From an uncultured Bacteroidales bacterium (GTDB lineage Bacteria > Bacteroidota > Bacteroidia > Bacteroidales > Muribaculaceae), in assembly GCA_902793405.1 (NCBI GenBank), contig CADBDH010000010.1:62001-126000 (forward strand): a DNA stretch of 64,000 nucleotides, in the 5' to 3' direction. A program made the position numbers and the translations under genes. Shown one piece after another: positions 35,900-43,535 of this stretch. Each line of letters opens with the position of its first letter. Position 1 is the first letter of the stretch. The notes beneath the pieces are model-generated. The model worked only from the letters and a program-made list of their open reading frames with translations, was not told where the DNA came from and did no database searches.

Positions 35900-36769
35900 T
35901 TACAGTCCCAGATGTGCTTTGGCCAGCGCCAGCACAGCCTTGGCGATGTGCGGAGCCGACTCGTTGCGGCACGGAGCAAAGCTGGGCCAGTCGTTGAAGT
36001 CGATGATGCGGATGGTGCCGTCGGGATCCACGATGCAGTCGCCGCCGTAGATAACCACGTTCAACTCCTCGGCAGCACGGGTGCAGATGTCCTTCAGCTC
36101 CTTCAGGTCGATGTCGATGCCCTGGCTGTGGCCGTTCACCTCTTCCCAGCCATACTTGCTGTGGCCCTCGTCAAAGGGGTAGAACCAATAGAAGAACTGC
36201 GAGTCCTTCACACCGTAGAACTTCACCAGGTCACCCTGCAAGTGCACGTTGATCACGGCACGCGTGATGCCGCGGTAGAAGTATTCCTGCAGCACTTCCT
36301 GGGCCTCCTCGGGATGGCGCACGTAGCTCACGTCCTCCTTGTGCATGGCGTGAAAGTCGCCGCGCTTGATCCAGCACGACTTGAAACCAGCCTTCTTCAG
36401 CTGACTCTTGATGTTCTCGTTGGTGTTGACGATCAGGCTCTCGGGATAAGGGATACCGTTACCCAGCAAGATGCGGGTCATGCGCTCGCGCGTACAATTC
36501 TCAATACCGTAACCCGAATTGATCACCAGTTTGCCCTCATCCTCAAGCTTCTGCAGCTTGGCGATGCTGGCACGCTCGCGGCACATAGCGAGCACCACAG
36601 GCTCCTCGATCTCCTGCTTGTTGAACTGCTCCTCGCTGTACACGTTCACCTGGCAACCGCGTTTGCGCAGCTGCTCTGCCACGAGGTTGAAGATGGCCGT
36701 GTCGTTGCCGATATGGTTGGGCGAATAGGCCCCGGCGCGCATCACGCCCGCAATTGTAATATCTGCCAT
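35900..36769 (-). CDS. ATP-grasp domain protein (RimK-like ligase)
   Basis: 289 residues from ATG at 36769; an in-frame start further upstream would lie before the -7 box. Body: ITIAGVMRAGAYSPNHIGND, the central ATP-grasp lid SCWIKRGDFHAMHKEDVSYV and the metal-binding end GGDCIVDPDGTIRIIDFNDWPSF. ATP-grasp enzymes join a carboxylate to an amine or thiol through an acyl phosphate. It lies directly before the CDP-alcohol phosphotransferase, so both may serve one lipid or head-group pathway. Substrates cannot be read from the sequence. Confidence 0.83.
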   Translation of the reverse strand: MADITIAGVMRAGAYSPNHIGNDTAIFNLVAEQLRKRGCQVNVYSEEQFNKQEIEEPVVLAMCRERASIAKLQKLEDEGKLVINSGYGIENCTRERMTRILLGNGIPYPESLIVNTNENIKSQLKKAGFKSCWIKRGDFHAMHKEDVSYVRHPEEAQEVLQEYFYRGITRAVINVHLQGDLVKFYGVKDSQFFYWFYPFDEGHSKYGWEEVNGHSQGIDIDLKELKDICTRAAEELNVVIYGGDCIVDPDGTIRIIDFNDWPSFAPCRNESAPHIAKAVLALAKAHLGL

Positions 36770-36825
36770 TATTCTATTATCTTTTTGATGGACACGGGCA
36801 AACACTGCCCGCAGTAAATGGGCTG

Positions 36826-36833
36826 CAAAGATA
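36826..36833 (-). promoter_or_regulatory. TATCTTTG -7 box of the ATP-grasp operon
   Basis: CAAAGATA on the plus strand, 57 bases before the ATG at 36769. Confidence 0.5.
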
Positions 36834-36948
36834 CAAAGAAATTGCAATAGGCACCCTTAAAACCCAAGAAAAAAGCCCATTAAACGACGCCAAACGCATT
36901 TTTTCAAAAAAAATCGGCCAAAATCCTTGCAGGTATCAAAAAAAGCAG

Positions 36949-36956
36949 TACCTTTG
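36949..36956 (+). promoter_or_regulatory. TACCTTTG -7 box of the tRNA-Ser gene
   Basis: TACCTTTG ends 34 bases before the first base of the tRNA. Confidence 0.55.
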
Positions 36957-36990
36957 CACTCGCTATTGAAAATACTTTCAGCTAGCTTCC

Positions 36991-37077
36991 GGAGAGGTGG
37001 GTGAGTGGCTGAAACCAGCAGTTTGCTAAACTGCCGTAGGGGTAACTCTACCGCAAGTTCGAATCTTGTCCTCTCCG
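36991..37077 (+). tRNA. tRNA-Ser (anticodon GCT)
   Basis: Acceptor arms GGAGAGG (36991) and CCTCTCC (37070-37076) pair perfectly with discriminator G at 37077. The anticodon stem GCAGT/ACTGC holds loop TTGCTAA with GCT at 37025-37027. A long variable arm (TAGGGGTAACTCTA) and the T-loop TTCGAAT are present, as expected for serine. CCA is not encoded. Confidence 0.97.
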
Positions 37078-37182
37078 CCTTTGAACAGGTTGTTTTGTTA
37101 TAGGGGTGACGCCGAGTTTACTCGAGCGCCCCCCTATAACAAAGCAACCAATAGATTGCGCAGCAATCGGTTGTTCAAAGGC
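37077..37182. repeat. Three-way-junction palindromic element directly after tRNA-Ser
   Basis: Outer stem GCCTTTGAACA (37077-37087) pairs with TGTTCAAAGGC (37172-37182). A contiguous second stem GGTTGTTTTGTTATAGGGG (37088-37106) pairs with CCCCTATAACAAAGCAACC (37131-37149) except for one G-T position, with a small CGAG/CTCG hairpin at its tip. A third stem GATTGC/GCAATC lies at 37154-37168. The outer stem begins on the discriminator base of the tRNA. No gene is seen in 37078-37411; a further hairpin is listed next. Confidence 0.7.
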
Positions 37183-37201
37183 AGCGGCCCCGCGGGAGCG
37201 C

Positions 37202-37234
37202 ACAAGATGGGCGAGCATCGCGAGCCAATCTTGT
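37202..37234. repeat. Additional hairpin ACAAGAT/ATCTTGT
   Basis: ACAAGAT (37202-37208) and ATCTTGT (37228-37234) enclose a GC-rich loop with GGC/GCC pairing. It follows the three-way element and may be part of the same folded unit. Confidence 0.5.
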
Positions 37235-37378
37235 CGCCCTGCTTCTCGCGCAATCCCCTTACATTCCCCACTCCCGCCGCTCGCTTCCTCCCCTTACATT
37301 CACGACTGATTCCCTAAATCACATTCTTTTTATGGGGAAAACCGTAGTTGAGCTGGATTAGATTTGGGAAATTAGTGT

Positions 37379-37386
37379 TACTTTTG
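37379..37386 (+). promoter_or_regulatory. TACTTTTG -7 box of the atoE gene
   Basis: TACTTTTG lies 26 bases before the ATG at 37412. Confidence 0.55.
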
Positions 37387-37411
37387 CGGCACCAAATTAA
37401 AAAGAAGACAA

Positions 37412-38758
37412 ATGATTAAATTTTGCGTGCGATTAGTGCAACGTTGGTTGCCCGAACCTTTTATATTCGCCATACTGCTCACCTTTGTGGCAGCGTTGGT
37501 GGCGATGCCGTTGTGTCACCAGACTCCTCTCGAGGTAGTTGAGCACTGGGGTGGCGGCGTATGGAATCTGTTGGCGTTTGCCATGCAGATGGCTCTGATT
37601 CTTGTATGTGGCTCGACCTTGGCTGCAGCACCGGTTGTCAAACGAGCCATCGATGCCATGGCCCGCCTGCCCAAGAGTGCTCCTGCCGCGATAGCTCTTG
37701 TGACTGTCGTGTCGGCAATATCCTGCTGTCTCAACTGGGGCTTTGGCCTTATCGTGGGCGTCGTGTTTGCCAAGGCAATTGCCCGTCAGCGTTCTGATGT
37801 CGACTATCGGCTGCTCATCGCGTCGGCTTACAGTGGCTTCGTCGTGTGGCACGCCGGCATCTCCGGTTCCATCCCCCTGACAATGGCCACTCCTGGCGAT
37901 GCACTCGCATTGGCTACCAATGGTGCGCTGACCGAGCCTGTGCCTTTGGCGCAAACCATCTTCAACTGGCACAACCTGATGACCGTGCTGTTTGTGATCA
38001 TCGGCATCACCGTTGCCAACACCTTGATGCATCCCAAGCATGGCGCCGTCACCATCGACCCCGCGCTCCTCAAGGACGATGATCATATCGCGACCGACAC
38101 TTCCACAGCGCCCAAGACACCGGCTCAGCGGCTCGAGCAAAGCAAATTGCTCTCGTGGCTCGTGGCACTGATGCTCGTGGCCTATCTTGTGATTCATCTC
38201 GCCGTGCGCGGTGCAGGTTTAGACCTTGGCGGGGTTATCATGATATTTCTCGCGCTGGGACTCTTGCTGCATTCCACACCGGTCGATTACGTGCGTGCCT
38301 TCGGCAAAGCGACCACCGGCGCAGCCGGCATCATATTGCAGTTCCCGTTCTATGCCGGTATCATGGGCATCATTACAGGCATCGGCGCCAGCGGCATCAG
38401 CCTGGGCGGTGTCATGGCCGAAGCCTGCATCCGAATCAGCAACCCCGTCACCTACCCTTTGCTCACCTTCCTTTGTGCTGCAATACTCAACATGTTTGTG
38501 CCCAGTGGCGGCGGTCATTGGGCCGTACAGGCACCTATCATGTTCACCGCCGGTGCCAACCTCGGTGTGGACCCGGGCTTGACGGGCATGGCCATCTCAT
38601 GGGGCGACGCATGGACCAATCTCATACAGCCATTCTGGGCGCTCCCGGCCTTGGCTATAGCACGCCTCGACGCGAAGGATATCATGGGGTACTGCCTCAT
38701 CGATCTTCTCATCACCGGTGTCATTATCTGTGCCGGCCTGTTGATTTGGGCAATGTAG
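37412..38758 (+). CDS. atoE: Short-chain fatty acid transporter, AtoE family
   Basis: 448 residues with 10-12 membrane segments. Family blocks: VQRWLPEPFIFAILLTFVAA at the N-terminus, AISCCLNWGFGLIVG, AYSGFVVWHAGISGSIPLT, and the conserved C-terminal FVPSGGGHWAVQAPIM with AISWGDAWTNLIQPFWALP. AtoE-type proteins move short-chain fatty acids such as butyrate or acetoacetate across the inner membrane. It is a single gene with its own promoter and a strong terminator. Import versus export cannot be told from sequence. Confidence 0.92.
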   Translation: MIKFCVRLVQRWLPEPFIFAILLTFVAALVAMPLCHQTPLEVVEHWGGGVWNLLAFAMQMALILVCGSTLAAAPVVKRAIDAMARLPKSAPAAIALVTVVSAISCCLNWGFGLIVGVVFAKAIARQRSDVDYRLLIASAYSGFVVWHAGISGSIPLTMATPGDALALATNGALTEPVPLAQTIFNWHNLMTVLFVIIGITVANTLMHPKHGAVTIDPALLKDDDHIATDTSTAPKTPAQRLEQSKLLSWLVALMLVAYLVIHLAVRGAGLDLGGVIMIFLALGLLLHSTPVDYVRAFGKATTGAAGIILQFPFYAGIMGIITGIGASGISLGGVMAEACIRISNPVTYPLLTFLCAAILNMFVPSGGGHWAVQAPIMFTAGANLGVDPGLTGMAISWGDAWTNLIQPFWALPALAIARLDAKDIMGYCLIDLLITGVIICAGLLIWAM

Positions 38759-38821
38759 AGCAGCGCTCCGGCCAAATGCTGAAATTAACGTAGAATCGAT
38801 AACAGATACTTATTGACCATT

Positions 38822-38864
38822 ACAGATTACGCAAGTTTGCGTTGTGCAAACTTGCGTAATCTGT
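38822..38864. terminator. Long bidirectional hairpin terminator between convergent genes
   Basis: ACAGATTACGCAAGTTTGC (38822-38840) and its exact complement (38846-38864) form a 19-bp stem with a 5-base loop. It lies between the atoE stop (38758) and the stop of the convergent gene (38883). The following TGTTTGTTC is T-rich. Confidence 0.75.
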
Positions 38865-38882
38865 TGTTTGTTCAATCTGGAA

Positions 38883-39644
38883 TTATTTCTTGAGTTTTTC
38901 CTTAGCCTGTTCAAGCACGGTGGAATATGACATGAATTCATCATTCACCTTATCTGCAACAGTGTCTTCTTCCTGATTGTCTGTTTTTGTATGTTGCTTG
39001 CCAAATTCAGCTAAATCTTTTTCGCTCACTTTCATCATCTGCATGCACATGTCACGTTGCCGCTTCATTTCTCGCAGCCAACTATGATTCAAATAAACAT
39101 ATTCCGGATAGTTAATATCGAGCAGCTTCTCAAACGACTGCATGGCACCCTTTCCGGTCCACTCATCCTTCAATTCGCCCAACAGCATTTTCTTGTAATT
39201 GTTACGGCTCATATAGAAGGACGAAACCTCATTGACGAAATTGACATCGCCGATGGTGTTGAAGGTCTCAATGCTTGATGTAAAGATTCTCTCAGTCGTT
39301 TCAGGAAATTCGTTAAAAATCATTGACATCCCGGCGGCGAGATTAACACGCTTGCTATCAAACTGCTCGGGATGAATGGCAATCTCATTCTGCAAACGCC
39401 GGCACTCATGCAACCCGGTGTCGATTTTCTCGACCAACTCGATGCTGTTGTCCATGTCGCTGATGATCATCATCACCATCTCTTTCTTGGCCGCTTGTTT
39501 CTTGTTGTAGTCGATTATGGCAGCCGTTCCAAAGGTGAGTATAATCGATACCGAAGTGGCAAGGAGTGACAACAGGAACTGCTTGGCCGAAGACATTCCA
39601 CTGCCGGTCTGAAGGGTCTTGGGTGTATGTAACTTGATATTCAT
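38883..39644 (-). CDS. One-TM protein of unknown function
   Basis: 253 residues from ATG at 39644 (MNIKLHTPKTLQTGSG). A TTG nine codons earlier falls at the expected transcription start and is rejected. One membrane segment near residues 20-40 (FLLSLLATSVSIILTFGTAA), then a largely helical extracytoplasmic or cytoplasmic body (MVMMIISDMDNSIELVEKID). The layout resembles DUF6090-type Bacteroidetes proteins, but the match is not certain. A 44-aa membrane protein is encoded upstream on the same strand. Confidence 0.65.
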   Translation of the reverse strand: MNIKLHTPKTLQTGSGMSSAKQFLLSLLATSVSIILTFGTAAIIDYNKKQAAKKEMVMMIISDMDNSIELVEKIDTGLHECRRLQNEIAIHPEQFDSKRVNLAAGMSMIFNEFPETTERIFTSSIETFNTIGDVNFVNEVSSFYMSRNNYKKMLLGELKDEWTGKGAMQSFEKLLDINYPEYVYLNHSWLREMKRQRDMCMQMMKVSEKDLAEFGKQHTKTDNQEEDTVADKVNDEFMSYSTVLEQAKEKLKK

Positions 39645-39673
39645 CTTGTTGGAAAAAATTTCGTTTGACAATG

Positions 39674-39681
39674 CAAAGGTA
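39674..39681 (-). promoter_or_regulatory. TACCTTTG -7 box upstream of the one-TM protein gene
   Basis: CAAAGGTA on the plus strand; 30 bases before the ATG at 39644. Confidence 0.55.
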
Positions 39682-39784
39682 GGAAATTATTTCTCTTCTC
39701 ACGCATGATTTGAGTCTTTATATGAGGAGCGAAAAGGCTGGTTTTTCGACATTTTTTTGACAAAAACCATCGCTCGGCTATCAT

Positions 39785-39919
39785 TTATGACTTCTTGTTT
39801 TTGGATTTCTTTTTGAGCTCATAAACCAATGCGATGAACGCTATGAAAACGCCCAAAATGCCCAAAAGCAAGTTGACTAAATCGAAATTCTCTTTCAGAA
39901 AAGTGGTCACAGTTTCCAT
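39785..39919 (-). CDS. Small membrane protein, 44 aa
   Basis: ATG at 39919 to TAA at 39785. The product starts METVTTFLKENFDLVN, has one strongly hydrophobic helix (LLLGILGVFIAFIALVYEL) and ends with a basic tail (KKKSKNKKS). The positive charges place the C-terminus in the cytoplasm. It starts 14 bases after the stop of the next gene upstream (39933), so it is probably co-transcribed with it. No family recognised; the hydrophobic/basic layout is what supports it as real. Confidence 0.55.
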   Translation of the reverse strand: METVTTFLKENFDLVNLLLGILGVFIAFIALVYELKKKSKNKKS

Positions 39920-39932
39920 CTCATTGCAGATA

Positions 39933-41027
39933 TTAGTCACTAATGTCCTTCTTGAAGAGTTCATCGACGGCAGCCTTGAGGTTGGGTGCCAAGGGTGGGA
40001 TATGGTGATTCTGTTCCAGGCACCGCAGCTCGTTGATGTCCATCTCTACCTCGTTTTCCTTGCGCGTCTGCTTGAATTCCTTCTTGTCGATGTAGTCGCG
40101 CCCGATGGTGTAGGTCTCCAACAGGATAATATAGTCCTGATCAGTCCTTTTGAAATGGCCCGAAACAAGAATCTGTTTCATCACCAGGTCATCGATGCGG
40201 GATTGACCGTTCTCGTTGATGTTATAGACCTCAAAGTAGCCATGGTTGGCAGGGATTTTTTCTTTTTTCTCTTTGGGCTTTTTCCCGGTTTTGGCGGCCT
40301 TGGCTGCTGTCTTGGTTGCCTCAATGTGATCATCATAGGCCCAGTGGTCAAAACTCGTGGTGCGCTGGCCTGCCTGCATATCGTCATCGATATAGCCCAA
40401 GGTCGAAATCGTGTCGCTCACCACTCGTCGCCCCGATTCATCCTGAGTGATGAACAGCGAACCCTCATCCACTTTTTTTAGAATCATTTTGTAATAAGTC
40501 ATGGTGTCGATACGCGCCCAACGGTCGATGATGTGGCCCGCAAGGGTGCTAAGGAGGAAACGCAAAACGCCGTTTTCGCCTTTCGAGACACTGCGGGTCT
40601 TTGCCGAAATCTTGTGCTTGGCCAGATCATAGGTATTGTCCACCACTCCGCCACGATAATAGATGGGACCCTCGTCGCACACATACACCAAGCGATAATA
40701 CGTCTGCACATATAGCAGCTCCTTGGGCTTTACTTCCAGTTCAGTCAACTGGAACGTCTCGTCCTGCATCACGACACAAAGGCTGGGGATGGTGTCGATA
40801 TTGACGTCCATGGGTTTGAAGGCCACATGCGAGAAATAGAGATGCTTCACGCCATTGGCATTGTTGAGCCAACCGTCGTTATCGGTCGAGCCCACCAGGG
40901 CACCTTTCTCGTTGGTCACGCACACGGCTGCAATGGGCAGGCCATCGGTATCAACAACTTGTATGCGCTGGGCCTGGGCGACAATCGCCATAGCCAGCAA
41001 TAAGAACAGGAGTAATATTTTTCTCAT
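39933..41027 (-). CDS. Secreted protein with carboxypeptidase-regulatory-like domain, function unknown
   Basis: 364 residues: signal peptide (RKILLLFLLLAMAIVAQAQ), then a beta-sandwich of the CarboxypepD_reg-like type (RIQVVDTDGLPIAAVCVTNE, ALVGSTDNDGWLN) at about 20-95. A body with LLYVQTYYRLVYVCDEGPIY follows, then a lysine-rich stretch (KTAAKAAKTGKKPKEKKEK) near 255. The C-terminal part is mixed alpha/beta. No catalytic motif. Related proteins are common in Bacteroidales, often of unknown role at the envelope. Confidence 0.7.
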   Translation of the reverse strand: MRKILLLFLLLAMAIVAQAQRIQVVDTDGLPIAAVCVTNEKGALVGSTDNDGWLNNANGVKHLYFSHVAFKPMDVNIDTIPSLCVVMQDETFQLTELEVKPKELLYVQTYYRLVYVCDEGPIYYRGGVVDNTYDLAKHKISAKTRSVSKGENGVLRFLLSTLAGHIIDRWARIDTMTYYKMILKKVDEGSLFITQDESGRRVVSDTISTLGYIDDDMQAGQRTTSFDHWAYDDHIEATKTAAKAAKTGKKPKEKKEKIPANHGYFEVYNINENGQSRIDDLVMKQILVSGHFKRTDQDYIILLETYTIGRDYIDKKEFKQTRKENEVEMDINELRCLEQNHHIPPLAPNLKAAVDELFKKDISD

Positions 41028-41054
41028 AAACGTAACTTAGTGATGCCAAAAAGA

Positions 41055-41083
41055 AGAGACGCATCATCATGTTTTGCGTCTCT
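41055..41083 (-). terminator. Hairpin terminator after porQ
   Basis: AGAGACGCA (41055-41063) and TGCGTCTCT (41075-41083); on the minus strand a TCTTTTT tail follows. It is related to the hairpin at 31142-31163. Confidence 0.65.
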
Positions 41084-41091
41084 GTTATTTC

Positions 41092-42123
41092 TTACTTGAG
41101 CAGTTCTCCTATCGATGTGGTGAGGTTGAACATGAAAGTCGACGCTCCGGTGTGGGGACGTGCAAAAGCGGCCCCTAAGCCAAATGCCCTCACCTTCAAG
41201 CCACCGCCTATCGACAGGCCCGACATGAAGTCGCGCTTGTAGGTCGCCATGTCGGTGCGCATACGGTAGTTGTAACCTATGCCCAGATAGATGTTGTTGG
41301 TCGGGAGGATGTCTACACCGAAGACCAAGTGACGCAGCAGGTTGCTGCCGAATGATTCTTTCTTGATTAGGTCGCTGTTGGGATTGTTCACATCCTCGAT
41401 CTTATAGTAAGGAGATTTCCAACGGGCAAGTTCATAGGCAGTGACGTGCAGCCTGATGGGAGCCATGTTCAGCATCTTGCTGATACCCACCTGAATGTCC
41501 CAGGGAAGGTTGTCCTTGTACTGGTTGAACTTTTTCACCTGACCACCCAGGTTCTTGGCCACCAGCGATGCCGAGAACTCATGGTCGGGATCATAGTAGT
41601 TGATACCCAAGTCGGCAGCGACGGCACCGGCGCTGTAAGCCTCATATTTTGAGTACAGGTACTTCAGTGTGATACCACCGCGAAAACGGTCGCTGATGTC
41701 GTGGCTGTAGGTCAGGCTGAAGGCCATATCGCTGGCACCGAAGGTACCTGTCCGGGTGCCGTCGATGTCTGCACCCTGCAGGTTGCCGTAGCCAAAGTAC
41801 TGCAACCCCACGGCGAATGCCCCATGCTCACTCACGCCCTGGCCATAGCGCAATCCGGCGAAGTTGGTCTCGCCGATGTAGCGCATGTAGTTCAATCCCA
41901 CCTGGTGGTCATACTCCGGTCCCAGCAATGCGGGATTCTGCTCGACGAGATTGATGTCATCGTCGATGATGGTCAGGTTGTGGCCACCCAAGCCATAGAC
42001 ATGGCTCGAAGCGGGCACACTCAGGAAGTTATAGGCCGTGGTTTTGGGGCCGTCATCAGCCATGGCGACAAAAGCCAACGCTGCGGCAGCCAGTAATATC
42101 AAGTGACGCAAATAGGTTGTCAT
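41092..42123 (-). CDS. porQ: PorQ-type outer membrane protein of the type IX secretion system
   Basis: 343 residues. Signal peptide, then an FadL-like barrel with the PorQ opening AYNFLSVPASSHVYGLGGHN and DDDINLVEQNPALLGPEYDHQ, plus VGLQYFGYGNL and GITLKYLYSKYEAYS. PorQ is an outer-membrane component linked to T9SS surface attachment of cargo. Its presence agrees with the sorting-domain-like tails of the proteins encoded at 14380, 51677 and 57018. No other por genes are visible in the window. Confidence 0.85.
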   Translation of the reverse strand: MTTYLRHLILLAAAALAFVAMADDGPKTTAYNFLSVPASSHVYGLGGHNLTIIDDDINLVEQNPALLGPEYDHQVGLNYMRYIGETNFAGLRYGQGVSEHGAFAVGLQYFGYGNLQGADIDGTRTGTFGASDMAFSLTYSHDISDRFRGGITLKYLYSKYEAYSAGAVAADLGINYYDPDHEFSASLVAKNLGGQVKKFNQYKDNLPWDIQVGISKMLNMAPIRLHVTAYELARWKSPYYKIEDVNNPNSDLIKKESFGSNLLRHLVFGVDILPTNNIYLGIGYNYRMRTDMATYKRDFMSGLSIGGGLKVRAFGLGAAFARPHTGASTFMFNLTTSIGELLK

Positions 42124-42184
42124 ATTATCGTTATCCAGTCTTTATACAATGATATAACGAAAAAATGCCCATTTTAGTATATCA

Positions 42185-42424
42185 TCACTCCTCCTCGCCG
42201 ACTTCGATACCGGCCTCGTCGGTCTCGCTGATCACCTTCTTGGCCAATTCCAGGTCGCGCTCAAAGACGACGACCCTGACCGGAGCCATCCAGATGGCGT
42301 TGGCGGTGCTGTCGGCAATCACGCCGGCGGGGATTCCGCTGGCTTCGAGCGCGCCCTTGACGATGTTGGCGTTCACAGGGCTGCTGTACTTGGCAACAAC
42401 GACCAGTTTTTCTTCGTTTTCCAT
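42185..42424 (-). CDS. DUF2007 domain protein
   Basis: 79 residues: KLVVVAKYSSPVNANIVKGA, LEASGIPAGVIADS, RVVVFERDLELAKKVI and an acidic end (GIEVGEEE). This is the short DUF2007 fold, related to PII-like signalling proteins and often annotated as a putative signal transducer. It is cytoplasmic, with no signal peptide. It sits between mltG and porQ; no functional link is evident. Confidence 0.85.
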   Translation of the reverse strand: MENEEKLVVVAKYSSPVNANIVKGALEASGIPAGVIADSTANAIWMAPVRVVVFERDLELAKKVISETDEAGIEVGEEE

Positions 42425-42493
42425 TTTATTTCAGTTCTTTGTTGTTAGTTCTTTGTCAATCTGTTTCAGTACCAAGCCGGCGTAGCCCAACTA

Positions 42494-42514
42494 TTAACTG
42501 TTAACTGTTAACTC
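42494..42514. repeat. 7-bp tandem array touching the mltG stop codon
   Basis: TTAACTG, TTAACTG and TTAACTC. The stop of mltG (42513-42515) coincides with the end of the last unit. Confidence 0.65.
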
Positions 42515-43520
42515 ACTTGATACCACGCGAATTCAGGGCAGCCTGGTAGCGATGGGCATTATCCAGATGGCTGGCATAGTCACGCGTGAAGTCGTGGTAG
42601 CCGCTGAAGTCGGCACGGGCACACATGTACAGGTAGTCGTGCTGCGGAGCATTGAGCACGGCATCGATAGTCGATTTCTCGGGCAGACGGATTGGGCCTG
42701 GGGGCAGACCGTTCACACGATAGGTGTTATAGGGCGAATTGATCTGCGTCATGGGCACGGTGATGCGCTTGATCGAGAAGTCTCCGATGGCAAACTTCAC
42801 CGTCGGGTCGGCCTGCAGGCGCATGCCCTGCTGGTAGCGGTTCAGGTACAGACGCGCCACCTTGCCGCGCTCGTCGGCCTTGCTGGTCTCCTCCTCGACA
42901 ATCGAGGCCACGGTAGCCACCTCGTCGGGCGTGAGACCCAAGCGCTCGGCCTTGGCCTTGCGTTCGCTGGTCCAGAAGTCGTTGTAATACTCAAACATGC
43001 GGTCGAGCATCTTCTCGGGACTGATGTTCCAGTAGAACTCATAGGTGTCGGGCATCAGCAGGCAGGCAATGGTCTGCGGTGTCTTGCCATACTTGGCACA
43101 AACGGCGCTGTCCTTCAACGCTTTGCGCATGCCATCAGGACCATCCATAAAGGTATCGCCCCAGCGCTGGGTCCACTCGTCGAGGGTGCGCACGTTATTG
43201 AAAGTGAAACGCACACCGCTCTGCGCGCCGTTCTTGATGTAGCGCGCGGCAGTGAAGGGCGACATGCCCTGAGTGATGCGGAAAGCCCCTTCGCGGTTCT
43301 CCACTTTGGCGCCCATGAGCGAGAGCATCGTTGCCACACGTTTGCCGTAATTTACCTCCACATTGGCCTGGATGCTGTCACGAATCGATTCAATGGTACT
43401 GCCCTTGCGCATCTTGATGAGTCCCTCGGCAGGAGCACCGGTGAACAAATAAGGCGCGGCACAGGCCACGAGGATAACAATCAGTGCAGCCAAGCCGCCG
43501 ATAATCCATTTCTTCTTCAT
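42513..43520 (-). CDS. mltG: Endolytic peptidoglycan transglycosylase MltG
   Basis: 335 residues. One N-terminal membrane anchor (KKWIIGGLAALIVILVACAA), then a LysM-like subdomain and the MltG/YceG domain: LLMPDTYEFYW, VATVASIVEEETSKADERGK with the catalytic Glu in the EEE stretch, VARLYLNRYQQGMRLQADPT, and PYNTYRVNGLPPGPI. MltG cleaves nascent glycan strands at the inner membrane and sets their length. Length and motifs are standard. Confidence 0.95.
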   Translation of the reverse strand: MKKKWIIGGLAALIVILVACAAPYLFTGAPAEGLIKMRKGSTIESIRDSIQANVEVNYGKRVATMLSLMGAKVENREGAFRITQGMSPFTAARYIKNGAQSGVRFTFNNVRTLDEWTQRWGDTFMDGPDGMRKALKDSAVCAKYGKTPQTIACLLMPDTYEFYWNISPEKMLDRMFEYYNDFWTSERKAKAERLGLTPDEVATVASIVEEETSKADERGKVARLYLNRYQQGMRLQADPTVKFAIGDFSIKRITVPMTQINSPYNTYRVNGLPPGPIRLPEKSTIDAVLNAPQHDYLYMCARADFSGYHDFTRDYASHLDNAHRYQAALNSRGIK

Positions 43521-43535
43521 ATCCTATGATTGTTT

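Noticed and set aside
34909..36769. Inositol lipid synthesis cluster
   Set aside because: No inositol-phosphate synthase or phosphatase gene is adjacent; the assignment would rest on one broad family.
36991..37411. Integrated element at tRNA-Ser
   Set aside because: No integrase, no cargo and no second copy of the tRNA 3' end found in the window.
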